Of a stretch of DNA of 56,045 nucleotides, positions 43,748 through 52,853 are shown one piece after another. Numbering within the stretch: position 1 is the stretch's first letter; each line of letters starts with the position of its first letter. The notes beneath the pieces are model-generated. The model worked only from the letters and a program-made list of their open reading frames with translations. It had not been told where the DNA came from and did no database searches. Origin of the DNA: PALSA-926 sp964476835 (GTDB taxonomy: Bacteria; Pseudomonadota; Alphaproteobacteria; Micavibrionales; UBA2020); the NCBI GenBank assembly GCA_964476835.1, contig CAYZCE010000013.1, positions 1 to 56,045 on the forward strand, given 5' to 3'. The position numbers and the translations under genes were made by a program.

Positions 43748-44868
43748 GCGACAGCCCGATCCACAGCTGGCTCGACGAGACGATCAGGCAGAACGCGACC
43801 GATCTCTACCTTACTGTCGAAGCGCCGCCGATGCTGCGCATCGACGACCAGCTCTTGCCGCTGGCTGGCGCATCCGCGCTGACCGAGGCGGATATCGAGG
43901 CGATCCTCGACAAGATCCTTAACACGACGCAGCGCAACGAATTCAAGGTCAAGCATGAGCTGAGCCTCTCGCTCGAGCGCGGGCGCGACCGCTTCCGCGT
44001 CAGCGTGCTGCGCCAGCGCCAGCGCTCGGCATTGGTCGTGCGCCGCATCATCAGCCGCATCCCCGATTTCGCCGAACTGCGCCTGCCCAAGGTGATGGAG
44101 CAGCTGGCGCTTGAAAAGCGCGGCCTCGTGCTGGTGTGCGGCATCACGTCGTCGGGCAAGTCGACGACGCTCGCCTCGATGATCGACTACCGCAACCGCA
44201 CGCTGGGCGGCCACATCATCACGATCGAGGACCCGATCGAGTTTTATCACGAGCACCGCAAGGGCCTGGTCACCCAGCGCGAGCTCGACATCGACACGCT
44301 CTCGCCGCACGCGGCGCTCAAGGCCGCGCTGCGCCAGAAGCCCGACGTCATCGTGGTGGGCGAAGTGCGCGACGCCGGCCTGATGGAGCTGACCGCCGCC
44401 GCCGCCGAGACCGGCCACTTGTGCCTGGCGACGCTGCACGCCAGCAACTCCGCGCAGGCGATCGAGCGCATCGTCAGCCTCTTCCGCGACAGCCGCCAGC
44501 AGCAGATCCGCGTGGCGCTGGGCCTCAATCTGCGCGCCATCGTGACGCAGCGCCTTGTGCGCGACATCGAGGGCAAATCGCTGCTGGTTTCCGAAGTGAT
44601 GCTGAACGAGGCGCTGATCCGCGACCTCATCATGCACGGGCACACCGGGCAGATCCACGACGTTATGGCCAAGAACGCCGCAACCGGCATGATGACTTTC
44701 GACCAATCCCTGTTTGCGGCATATAAAGCCGGGCTGATTTCCACCGAGACGGCGGTGCTCGAAGCCGACGTTCCGGCTGATATGAAAATAGCGCTGCGCC
44801 AGCATCAACTGGGCAACAAGTCTCTCAGCGACACTGTTGAGATTGACACGTCCAAACTGTCTCTGTAA
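43744..44868 (+). CDS. PilU-like retraction ATPase
   Basis: This 374-residue second PilT-family ATPase has P-loop CGITSSGKSTT, which keeps the GxxxxGKS spacing but differs from the usual GPTGSGKS. The Asp box is IEDPIEFYHE, Walker B is KPDVIVVGEVRD, and the His box is TGHLCLATLHASNSA. Family PilU proteins depend on PilT and boost its force. The start appears to be TTG at 43744 overlapping the pilT TGA; no ATG occurs before 43831, which would cut into the N-terminal domain. The secretin gene follows 44 bases later. Confidence 0.88.
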   Translation: MSDSPIHSWLDETIRQNATDLYLTVEAPPMLRIDDQLLPLAGASALTEADIEAILDKILNTTQRNEFKVKHELSLSLERGRDRFRVSVLRQRQRSALVVRRIISRIPDFAELRLPKVMEQLALEKRGLVLVCGITSSGKSTTLASMIDYRNRTLGGHIITIEDPIEFYHEHRKGLVTQRELDIDTLSPHAALKAALRQKPDVIVVGEVRDAGLMELTAAAAETGHLCLATLHASNSAQAIERIVSLFRDSRQQQIRVALGLNLRAIVTQRLVRDIEGKSLLVSEVMLNEALIRDLIMHGHTGQIHDVMAKNAATGMMTFDQSLFAAYKAGLISTETAVLEADVPADMKIALRQHQLGNKSLSDTVEIDTSKLSL

Positions 44869-44912
44869 CAATACCCGTCAGGACTATACTTATTTATTTG
44901 GGGGAACTGATA

Positions 44913-46715
44913 ATGTCTTATCGCGCGGTCTACGCTTTTCGCGGCTTGTTCACTTGTGTGATGCTAGCCGTCGTGTCGGTGTCGCTCGGCAGCTGCGGCG
45001 TCGCCAAGAACCAATTCCAGCACGACCGCTCCGCTGAAAAGGAAATCCAGGATTACCGCGACATGCTGAGCCCGCCCGCCGCGCCCGCCAAGGACGCGGA
45101 AGCGCAAGCGCCCGACTTCAAGCCGATCGTCGCGGTTCCCGCCGACCTCAAGCTGCCGGCGCCGCTCGTCACCGTCTCGGTCAACCAGACCGTGCCGCTG
45201 CGCGACCTCCTGTTCGAACTGGCCGACCAGGCTGGCGTCGACCTCGAACTCGATCCGCAGATCCGCGGCTCGCTGATCTTCACCGCGAAGGACCGCCCGT
45301 TCAACGAAGTCGTCGACCGTCTCTGCGACATGTCGGGCCTGCGCTACACCTTCGACAACAACGTGCTGCACATCGAACTGGACCGTCCGTATATCAAGAC
45401 GTACCACGTCGACTATATGAACATCATGCGCAAGAGCGACACCTCGATCCACAACGACATCAGCACCAGCGGCGCTGGCGGCGGCTCGGGCGGCGGCTCG
45501 GGCGGCCCGCAGAACAACGGCGGCTCCACGGCCAGCATCGACAACAGCTATTCTTCCGACACCTGGAAGGAAATGGACGAGGGCCTGAACCAGATCCTGC
45601 TCGCCTCCGACACCTATCAGTCGATGGCGACGAGCGGCGACCCGGTCACCATCGTCACCCCCGCGCCCGCCGGCGCGCCGTCGAACAACCCGCCGTCGAT
45701 CAACGTCCAGCAGCCCGCAGCCGCTGCGGCGACGCCCGCGACCGGCAGCCTCAACCCGCCTGCGACCTATTCGATCAGCAAGCAGACCGGCACCGTCAAC
45801 GTCTTCGCGACCGGCCGCCAGCAAAAGCAGGTCGAGAAGTTCCTTGACCATCTCGGCCGCATGCTTACCACGCAAGTGCTGATCGAGGCCAAGGTGCTTG
45901 AAGTGTCGCTCACCGACGAATACGCGTCGGGCATCGACTGGGGCACGCTCACCGACAGCGCGACCCACAACGGCCTGACGGCTTCTTTCGGCAGCCCCGG
46001 CATGACGCCGACCGCCGGCAGCGTCTTCACCGGCACCATCAACCTCGGCAGCGGCGTGCAGCCGGTCATCAGCGCCCTCTCGCGCTTTGGCACGGTGCGC
46101 TCGCTCTCCAGCCCGCGCGTGACGGTCATGAACAACCAGCCCGCCGTCGTCAACGTGGCTGAAGACCTCGTGTACTTCACCGTCCAGGTCACCCAGACGC
46201 CGAGCACGGCCGTCGGCGGCGGCCCGCCCACCATCACCTACGCGACCACGCAGCAATCGGTGCCGGAAGGCGTCCTGCTCAACGTCGTGCCGACCGTCAA
46301 CCCCGACACGGGCTCGGTGATCCTTGCCGTCCGCCCGACCGTCACCAAGAAGACGACGGACGTCGAAGACCCGGTCATCAAGCTGAACAACCCGACCGCG
46401 ACCATCACCAGCAAGATCCCGCAGATCTCGATCCAGCAGATGGACTCGATCGTCAAGCTGCAGTCCGGCCAGACCATCGTCATGGGCGGCCTGATGCGCG
46501 ACCAGAACACGGTCAGCCACGAAGGCGTGCCGATCCTCGACAGCATCCCGTACCTCGGCGAGTCGCTGTTCGGCAACCACGGCGACCGCATCGCGAAGAC
46601 CGAACTCGTGATCTTCCTCAAGTCGACGGTTATCCCCGGCGCCGCCAACGCCGACGACACCGACAAGAAGCTCTACAAGCAATTCGGTCAGGACCGCCAT
46701 CCGTCGGCGCTCTGA
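44913..46715 (+). CDS. Lipoprotein secretin (MshL/PilQ/GspD family)
   Basis: This 600-residue protein should form the outer-membrane gate for the pilus. A lipoprotein signal ends at C28 (VSVSLGSC), as in MshL and some GspD. Residues about 70-160 form an N-terminal secretin domain (LRDLLFELADQAGVDLELDP). A Gly/Ser-rich stretch (GAGGGSGGGSGGPQNNGG) and a Pro/Ala stretch follow. The secretin core, from about residue 310, includes VLIEAKVLEVSLTDEYASGI, SLSSPRVTVMNNQPAVV, LVFL-type ELVIFLKSTVI and SGQTIVMGGLMRDQ. ATG 44913 with GGGGGAAC is preferred over an upstream TTG. A strong terminator follows. Confidence 0.92.
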   Translation: MSYRAVYAFRGLFTCVMLAVVSVSLGSCGVAKNQFQHDRSAEKEIQDYRDMLSPPAAPAKDAEAQAPDFKPIVAVPADLKLPAPLVTVSVNQTVPLRDLLFELADQAGVDLELDPQIRGSLIFTAKDRPFNEVVDRLCDMSGLRYTFDNNVLHIELDRPYIKTYHVDYMNIMRKSDTSIHNDISTSGAGGGSGGGSGGPQNNGGSTASIDNSYSSDTWKEMDEGLNQILLASDTYQSMATSGDPVTIVTPAPAGAPSNNPPSINVQQPAAAAATPATGSLNPPATYSISKQTGTVNVFATGRQQKQVEKFLDHLGRMLTTQVLIEAKVLEVSLTDEYASGIDWGTLTDSATHNGLTASFGSPGMTPTAGSVFTGTINLGSGVQPVISALSRFGTVRSLSSPRVTVMNNQPAVVNVAEDLVYFTVQVTQTPSTAVGGGPPTITYATTQQSVPEGVLLNVVPTVNPDTGSVILAVRPTVTKKTTDVEDPVIKLNNPTATITSKIPQISIQQMDSIVKLQSGQTIVMGGLMRDQNTVSHEGVPILDSIPYLGESLFGNHGDRIAKTELVIFLKSTVIPGAANADDTDKKLYKQFGQDRHPSAL

Positions 46716-46730
46716 TCGACCTCTGAATAA

Positions 46731-46775
46731 AGAAACGGGGCGAGGGGACATCCTCTCGCCCCGTTTCTTTTTTTG
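46731..46775 (+). terminator. Intrinsic terminator after the secretin gene
   Basis: A 14-base stem agaaacggggcgag (46731-46744) / ctcgccccgtttct (46755-46768) with a ten-base loop runs into a run of Ts to about 46774. It should end pilT-pilU-secretin transcription before the permease gene. Confidence 0.92.
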
Positions 46776-46808
46776 CGCTAGAGTGTCCGGACAAGGAAAG
46801 GGCCCCAC

Positions 46809-47630
46809 ATGATTTCCAGGCATCTCGTCAAATACGTGCTCACCGCGGCGCGGCGCGACAAGCTGATGATGACGCTCGTCCTCATGATCGCGCTGGCGGC
46901 GGCGCTCTCCGTCTTCATGGGCTCGGCCGCGACGCTGGAGCCGGGCAGCTTCTCGCTCGCCTTCGGCGCGGGCGGCTTGCGCGTGCTGGGCGTCACCGGG
47001 CTTGTGCTCTTTTGCTGCTTCTACGTCCGCCGCGCGTTCGAGAGCAAGGAGGTCGAATTCCTGCTCTCCCGCCCGATCTCGCGCAGCGCCTTCCTGTTCA
47101 GCCACGCGGCGGCTTTTGCGCTGCTGGCGGCGGTTGTCGCCGCCATCGTGACGCTGGTGATTTTCGCGCTGGGCAGGCCCGATCCCGCGGGTCTTGTGCT
47201 CTGGGGCGCCAGCGTTGCCATCGAATTCGCGCTGATGGCCGTCACAGGCTTGTTCTTTTCTATGGTGCTGACGAGCGCAGCCGGGTCGGCGCTGGCGTCG
47301 CTCGGCTTTTACGCGCTCGCGCGCATGATCGGCGTGCTGCTCGGCATCGTCGACATCCCGCCCGCCAATGCGGTCTTCGCCGTGCTGGGCAGCGTGATGA
47401 AAGTGATTTCGACCGTCGTGCCGCGCTTCGACCTGATGGGGCAGACGACGTGGCTGGTCTACGGGCCGCAAGGCTCGGGCGGCGTCGTCTTCATGCCGCA
47501 GGCCGGGTCTTATGCCTATGCAGTGATGGAGCACCTCGGGCTTTCGGGTTTCTTCATGGTACAGGGCATGTTGTTCGCGGCCCTGCTGCTCGCCGCCGCG
47601 TCCTATGATTTCGCGAGAAAGCAGTTTTGA
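46809..47630 (+). CDS. ABC-2 type permease
   Basis: This 273-residue inner-membrane protein has about six hydrophobic helices. The cytoplasmic coupling stretch KEVEFLLSRPISRSAFLFSH is characteristic of ABC-2 permeases that pair with separate NatA-like ATPases. No ATPase gene is adjacent. The orphan ABC ATPase at 22693-23475, in the other pilus locus, is the likely partner. The stop overlaps the start of the next gene (TTGA arrangement), so the two are coupled. Substrate and direction are unknown; ABC-2 systems are mostly exporters. Confidence 0.85.
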   Translation: MISRHLVKYVLTAARRDKLMMTLVLMIALAAALSVFMGSAATLEPGSFSLAFGAGGLRVLGVTGLVLFCCFYVRRAFESKEVEFLLSRPISRSAFLFSHAAAFALLAAVVAAIVTLVIFALGRPDPAGLVLWGASVAIEFALMAVTGLFFSMVLTSAAGSALASLGFYALARMIGVLLGIVDIPPANAVFAVLGSVMKVISTVVPRFDLMGQTTWLVYGPQGSGGVVFMPQAGSYAYAVMEHLGLSGFFMVQGMLFAALLLAAASYDFARKQF

Positions 47631-48364
47631 GCGCCGCATCTCCCGTATCGCCGCGCCTGCGCGCCGCGCTTGTTCTCATCCTCGGCCTCAACGTCGCGCT
47701 GTGGCTGGCGTCGAGCCATGTCTATGCGCGCTGGGACGGCGTGCCGCCGCCGCCGACGCTCAAGGGCGCGGCCGTGATGTCGCTCGGCGACACGCAGTTT
47801 GCGTACCGCTACATGGCGCTCGACCTGCAGAACCTCGGCAACGTCGGGCGCGACGTCGCGCCGCTCAAGGACTACAACTACGAGGCGCTCGGCGCGTGGT
47901 TCGGGCTTTTGTACCTGCTCGACCCGTCCTCCGACTACGTGCCGACCATCGCGGCCTATTATTTCGGCGCGACGCGCGTGCCGCATGATGCGGCCGTGAT
48001 CGCCGGCTATCTCGCCGCCGTCGGCAATACGCCGGGCGGGCGCAAATGGCGCTGGCTTGCGCATGCCGCTTATCTCGCGCAGCATGTCGTGCATGATGAC
48101 GACCTTGCGCTCCGCTATGCGCAGCAGCTCACCGTGCTCAACAAGGCGGGTGTCGAGATGCCGCAATGGGCGCGCCAGATGCCGGCCTTCATCCTGCGCA
48201 ACAAGGGCGACCTCGCCTCCGCGCGGCGGATGATGGAGGAGATGCTGCTGACCGACAAAAACGCCTTGCCGGAGGAGTTGAATGTCATGAAAAGCTTCCT
48301 GACGGACCAACTGGGCGTATCTCCCGCCGACGTCGAGTCATTGATGCGCCGACGTGAATCGTAA
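47627..48364 (+). CDS. Membrane-anchored helical protein coupled to the ABC permease
   Basis: This 245-residue protein has one N-terminal transmembrane segment (LRAALVLILGLNVALWLAS, about residues 10-28). An alpha-helical, TPR-like periplasmic body follows (GAWFGLLYLLDPSSDYVPTI, ALRYAQQLTVLNKAG, RNKGDLASARRMMEEML). It begins at a TTG overlapping the permease stop. No family is recognised. By position it may be an accessory subunit of the ABC transporter, comparable to PilG in Myxococcus pil clusters, but that is inference. A 166-base AT-rich spacer separates it from the first prepilin. Confidence 0.6.
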   Translation: MSAASPVSPRLRAALVLILGLNVALWLASSHVYARWDGVPPPPTLKGAAVMSLGDTQFAYRYMALDLQNLGNVGRDVAPLKDYNYEALGAWFGLLYLLDPSSDYVPTIAAYYFGATRVPHDAAVIAGYLAAVGNTPGGRKWRWLAHAAYLAQHVVHDDDLALRYAQQLTVLNKAGVEMPQWARQMPAFILRNKGDLASARRMMEEMLLTDKNALPEELNVMKSFLTDQLGVSPADVESLMRRRES

Positions 48365-48530
48365 TCACCTGTTCTATTCCAGAACAAGGGCTTGCAAGGA
48401 GATATGGCAACTTTTACCTGTTTTTTACTTTTTTAGTTGTACAATCATAAATGATACCTAAACTGATGTTTGGCACGGATGCCCGTCATCCGATCATCAT
48501 GAAACACCTTGTCCGGGAGACACAAATACA

Positions 48531-49361
48531 ATGACCAAGAACCAAAAGGGTTTCACGCTTGTCGAATTGGCGATCGTGATTACCATCATCGGCCTTCTGA
48601 TCGGCGGCGTACTGAAGGGCCAGCAGCTCATCACCAACGCGCGCGTCACGGCGACCATCAACCAGGTCAACGCGATCGAGGCGGCATCGACCACCTTCTA
48701 CGACAGCTACGGCTTCAAGCCCGGCGACGGCGATGGCGCGAACAAGATCCCGGGCTGCCCGACCACGGCCGGCACCGGCGTCTGCGCGGTTCCCGCTGCG
48801 ACGGCGAACGACGGCATCATCGGCAGCTCGACGACCTGGAGCAACGCGCTTGCCACGCCGCAAGTTACCGCGTCGACCCTGCCCGGCACTGCGACCGTCG
48901 CGAGCGAGAGCGTCCTTTACTGGTACTACCTCGGCGCGACCGGCCTGATCTCCGGCATCAACGCGAACAACCCGGCCAGCGGCCAGGTCTCGTGGGGTAA
49001 CATGCTGCCCGCAGCCAAGATCGGCGGCGGCTTCCTCGTCGGTTATCTGAACGGCGCCGGCGCCGGCGGCCGTAACACCGGCCTCAACGTATCGATCACC
49101 GGCACCGCGCTCAAGCTGGTCAACACCGCAACCGGCGTCGACAGCAACGCAGCCGGCGCTGAGCCGCTGACCGCGGCTGTCGCAGCGCAGATCGACCGCA
49201 AGATGGATGACGGCAAGCCCGCCGTCGGCAACGTGCAGGCAGGCGGCGCTGGCAACAGCGGCACCAGCGGCTGCGTGACCGGCGCATGGACTGCGGCTGA
49301 CGACTACAAGGAAGCCAACCCGTCCAAGGACTGCAGCCTCTTCATCCGCCTGAACGGCTGA
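48531..49361 (+). CDS. Type IV prepilin, copy 1
   Basis: This 276-residue prepilin has a type III leader MTKNQKG, with cleavage predicted before F8, E12 (position +5 of the mature protein), and hydrophobic helix FTLVELAIVITIIGLLIGGV. GVLKGQQLITNARVTATINQ follows and is nearly shared with copy 2. The globular part is long for a major pilin and is Gly/Ala/Asn/Thr-rich. Cysteines come in two pairs (GCPTTAGTGVC; SGCVT...DCSLF), probably disulfides. A GGGAG site precedes the ATG, and a terminator hairpin follows. It should be processed by the PilD at 24387. Confidence 0.9.
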   Translation: MTKNQKGFTLVELAIVITIIGLLIGGVLKGQQLITNARVTATINQVNAIEAASTTFYDSYGFKPGDGDGANKIPGCPTTAGTGVCAVPAATANDGIIGSSTTWSNALATPQVTASTLPGTATVASESVLYWYYLGATGLISGINANNPASGQVSWGNMLPAAKIGGGFLVGYLNGAGAGGRNTGLNVSITGTALKLVNTATGVDSNAAGAEPLTAAVAAQIDRKMDDGKPAVGNVQAGGAGNSGTSGCVTGAWTAADDYKEANPSKDCSLFIRLNG

Positions 49362-49377
49362 TAAGGGCTTAAGACAC

Positions 49378-49418
49378 AAAAAGGCCGGAAGCGGGTGCAA
49401 CCTTCTTCCGGCCTTTTT
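49378..49418 (+). terminator. Intrinsic terminator between the two prepilin genes
   Basis: Bases ggccggaag (49383-49391) pair with cttccggcc (49405-49413), flanked by aaaaa and ttttt. Partial readthrough would give much more of the first pilin than of the second. Confidence 0.85.
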
Positions 49419-49436
49419 CTTACAGGAGAGAGAAAC

Positions 49437-50231
49437 ATGCAACGCAACCAAAAAGGTTTCACCCTCGTCGAACTGGCGATCGTGATGGTCATCATCGGCC
49501 TCCTGATCGGCGGCATCCTCAAGGGCCAGCAGATCCTTGAGAACGCGCGCGTCAGCGCCACCGTCACGCAGGTCGGCACCATCGACGCCGCCGCCAAGAC
49601 GTTCTACGACACCTATTCCGGCTATCCCGGCGACCTCATGAACGCGCAGGACCGCGTGCCCAACTGCGCGAGCTGCGGCGTCACGCCCGACCCCACGCCG
49701 CCCACCAGCACGCCGTGTTCCAGCGGCGACGGCTCGGGCAACGGCGTCATCGGTCTGTGCAATTGGGGCATGAACGCGCTGCAGACCGGCACCGGCGTGC
49801 CTGACAAGGAAACCTCGCTGTTCTGGGTCGAACTGGTGCATGCGGGCCTTCTCACCGGCACGACGGACGCCTTCATCAACGGCGGCTATTCGGCGGCCGA
49901 CGCGGATTTCGGCACGACCATGCCGGAAACCAAGGTGGCCGGCGGCTTCGTCGTCGGCCAGGCCAGCGCGGCCGGCATTGCGGCCAATGCCGTGCTCACC
50001 GGGCTGGATGTCGGCCCCGTGCTGATGCTGATTTCCCAGCCGGTCGGCACGCCCTCGACAGGCCCGATCGCGCCGTCGGTTGCCGCGCACCTCGACCAGA
50101 AACTTGACGACGGCCTTGCGAACAGCGGCTCCGTGCGCTCGTACGGCACCGGCACCTATTGCGCGCCTTACGTCGAAAACGACACCAAGCACAAGGTCTG
50201 CGGCCTTTATATCCGCATCCTGAAGCCGTAA
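49437..50231 (+). CDS. Type IV prepilin, copy 2
   Basis: This 264-residue prepilin has leader MQRNQKG with cleavage before F8, the helix FTLVELAIVMVIIGLLIGGI, and LKGQQILENARVSATVTQVG, closely matching copy 1. The globular domain diverges and has more cysteines (NCASCG, PCSSGDG, GLCNWG, TYCAPY, KVCGLY), suggesting two or three disulfides. ATG 49437 follows CAGGAGAG and sits directly after the terminator of copy 1. It may be a minor or tip pilin. A bidirectional terminator closes the gene. Confidence 0.88.
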   Translation: MQRNQKGFTLVELAIVMVIIGLLIGGILKGQQILENARVSATVTQVGTIDAAAKTFYDTYSGYPGDLMNAQDRVPNCASCGVTPDPTPPTSTPCSSGDGSGNGVIGLCNWGMNALQTGTGVPDKETSLFWVELVHAGLLTGTTDAFINGGYSAADADFGTTMPETKVAGGFVVGQASAAGIAANAVLTGLDVGPVLMLISQPVGTPSTGPIAPSVAAHLDQKLDDGLANSGSVRSYGTGTYCAPYVENDTKHKVCGLYIRILKP

Positions 50232-50243
50232 GGCGGCCTGGAT

Positions 50244-50276
50244 AAAAAAAGCCCGGGTTTGCGCCCGGGCTTTTTT
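50244..50276. terminator. Bidirectional intrinsic terminator
   Basis: A perfect stem gcccggg (50251-50257) / cccgggc (50264-50270), with aaaaaaa before and tttttt after, works on both strands. It ends the prepilin locus and the convergent dapE gene, whose stop codon lies within the T run. Confidence 0.92.
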
Positions 50277-51386
50277 ATTTGAACGATTTTAGGATGTCGC
50301 GATAGATTTCTGCGAGCGCGCGGATATCGTCGGCTTTCACGCATTCGTCCGTCTTGTGCGCGGTGGCGCCGACGGGGCCGAACTCGATCACTGGGCAATG
50401 CCGGCGGATGAAGCGTGCGTCCGACGTGCCGCCGGTGGTGCTGAGTTCCGGCGTCAGGCCCGTCCGTCTCGTAATGGCCTCTTGCACTATCGCCGAATAA
50501 GCGCCGGGCGGCGTGTAGAAGCTTTCGCCGCCGACGCGGATGTCGAGGCTGTAGGGAACGGCGCAGGCGTCGAGCGTCGCGCGCAGCTTCCGCTCCAGGC
50601 TTGCGCCTGTGAAGCTGTCGTTGAAACGCACGTTGAACGTCGCGCGGGCGGCGGCAGGGATGAGGTTATCGACCGCGTTGCCGATGTCGATATTGACGAT
50701 TTCGAGATTCGACGGCTGGAAATGCGCGCTGCCTTGGTCGAGTTCGAGCGCATCGAGCGCGGTGAGAAGTTTTAGGAGCTTCGGCACCGGGTTGTCGGCG
50801 AGGTGCGGATAGGCCACATGACCTTGCACGCCGGCGACCGACAACTTGCCCGTCAGCGTGCCGCGGCGACCGATCTTGGCCATGTCGCCGAGCGTGCTGC
50901 GCGAGGTCGGCTCGCCGACGAGGCAGAAGTCGATCTTCTCGCCGCGCGCGTGCAGCCATTCCAGTACCTTGACGGTGCCGTTGACCGCCGGGCCTTCTTC
51001 GTCGCCGGTGATCAGCAGGCTGAACGACCCTTGCGGCTTGTCCGCGACATGCGCGAGCACGGCGGCGACGAAAGCCGCCACGCCGCCCTTCATGTCGCAG
51101 GCGCCGCGACCGTAGACGAAACCGTCCGCCAGCGTGCCGCTGAAGGGACCGTATTTCCACGCCGCCGCATCGCCCGGCGGCACGACGTCGGTGTGGCCGG
51201 CGAAGCAGAAGTGCGGCGCCGCGGTGCCGAAGCGGGCATAGAGGTTGTCGACCTCTTCGAATTTCAGGCGGTAGCAGGCAAAGCCGTGAGAAGAGAGCAG
51301 TTTTTCGAGGTAATCGAGCGCCCCGCCTTCCGCCGGCGTCACGCTGGGGCAGCGGATCAGGTCCTGCAGCAGCGCAACGGGGTCGG

Positions 51387-51390
<4 letters not shown>
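50275..51390 (-). CDS. dapE: Succinyl-diaminopimelate desuccinylase
   Basis: DapE (371 residues) is a dinuclear zinc M20 hydrolase that releases LL-diaminopimelate for lysine and peptidoglycan synthesis. Metal ligands lie in FAGHTDVVPPGD, GRGACDMKGGVAAF and ITGDEEGPAVNGT (with the catalytic Glu). The C-terminus has PELSTTGGTSDARFIRRHCP. The start overlaps the dapD stop by four bases, so successive enzymes of the succinylase pathway are coupled. Confidence 0.96.
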
Positions 51391-52195
<805 letters not shown>

Positions 52196-52196
<1 letters not shown>

Positions 52197-52852
52197 TATA
52201 CGTGACGCGCTTTCAGCCAGTCGGCGAGCTTGATGGCGCGGCTGGTGACGTGCGGGAATTCGGCGCCGGCGTGGGTGTTGTCACGGCCGTGCAGCCACAC
52301 CGTCTTCATGCCGAGGTCGGCGGCGGGCTTGAGGTTGATCTCCATGTCGTCAAGCATGCAGGCGCGCGCAGGGTCGACGCCCTGCTTGTCGACGAAGGTC
52401 TTGTAGGCCGAGGGCTGCGGCTTGGGCAGGAACTCGGTGTCCTCGATCGAGAAGATGCCGTCGAAATGCTCGGCGATGCCGAGGTGGTCGGTCATGCGCA
52501 GCGCGAAGTGGCGCGGCGCGTTGGTGAAGATCACCTTGCGGCCCGGCAGGCCCTTGAGCCCTTGGCGGATCACGTCGCAGCGCGGGATGTCGGAGACGTC
52601 GAAGTCGTGCGCGTGCGCGAGGAACTTGTGCGGGTCGACCTGGTGCTCGACCATCAGGCCGCGCAGGGTGACGCCGTGCTTCTCCCAATAGGCTTGGCGG
52701 ATGCGGCCGGCCTCTTCGTACGAGACGCCGAGCAGCTCGGAGATGAACAGCGTCATGCGGTCGCTGATGCGCGACATCAGGCCGGTGTCGGCGTCATAAA
52801 GGGTGTTGTCCAGGTCGAAGACCCAGGTGTCGACATTTTTGAATACGGTCAT
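52196..52852 (-). CDS. HAD hydrolase, pyrimidine 5'-nucleotidase type
   Basis: This 218-residue phosphatase of the Sdt1-like pyrimidine 5'-nucleotidase group has motif I VFDLDNTLYDADTGL, motif II VIFTNAPRHF, lysine motif FLPKPQPSAYK, and motif IV CMLDDMEINLKPAADLGMKT. The cap is helical (YWEKHGVTLRGLMVEHQ). The family removes phosphate from UMP/CMP-like compounds, but the in vivo substrate is uncertain. It lies one base after the recR stop and overlaps dapD. Confidence 0.87.
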
Positions 52853-52853
52853 G

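Noticed and set aside
44964..47639. An 891-codon open frame on the minus strand across the secretin and permease genes
   Set aside because: Its product is Arg/Asp/His/Val-rich without domains, and both plus-strand genes are clearly recognised. It is a by-product of GC-rich codon use.
48440..48445. TACAAT as a -10 box for prepilin copy 1
   Set aside because: No acceptable -35 hexamer lies 16-18 bases upstream.
48470..48487. A sigma54-like element (TTGGCACG) upstream of prepilin copy 1
   Set aside because: The -24 half is good, but at the required distance the -12 half reads CCCG instead of TTGC, so it is not credible alone.
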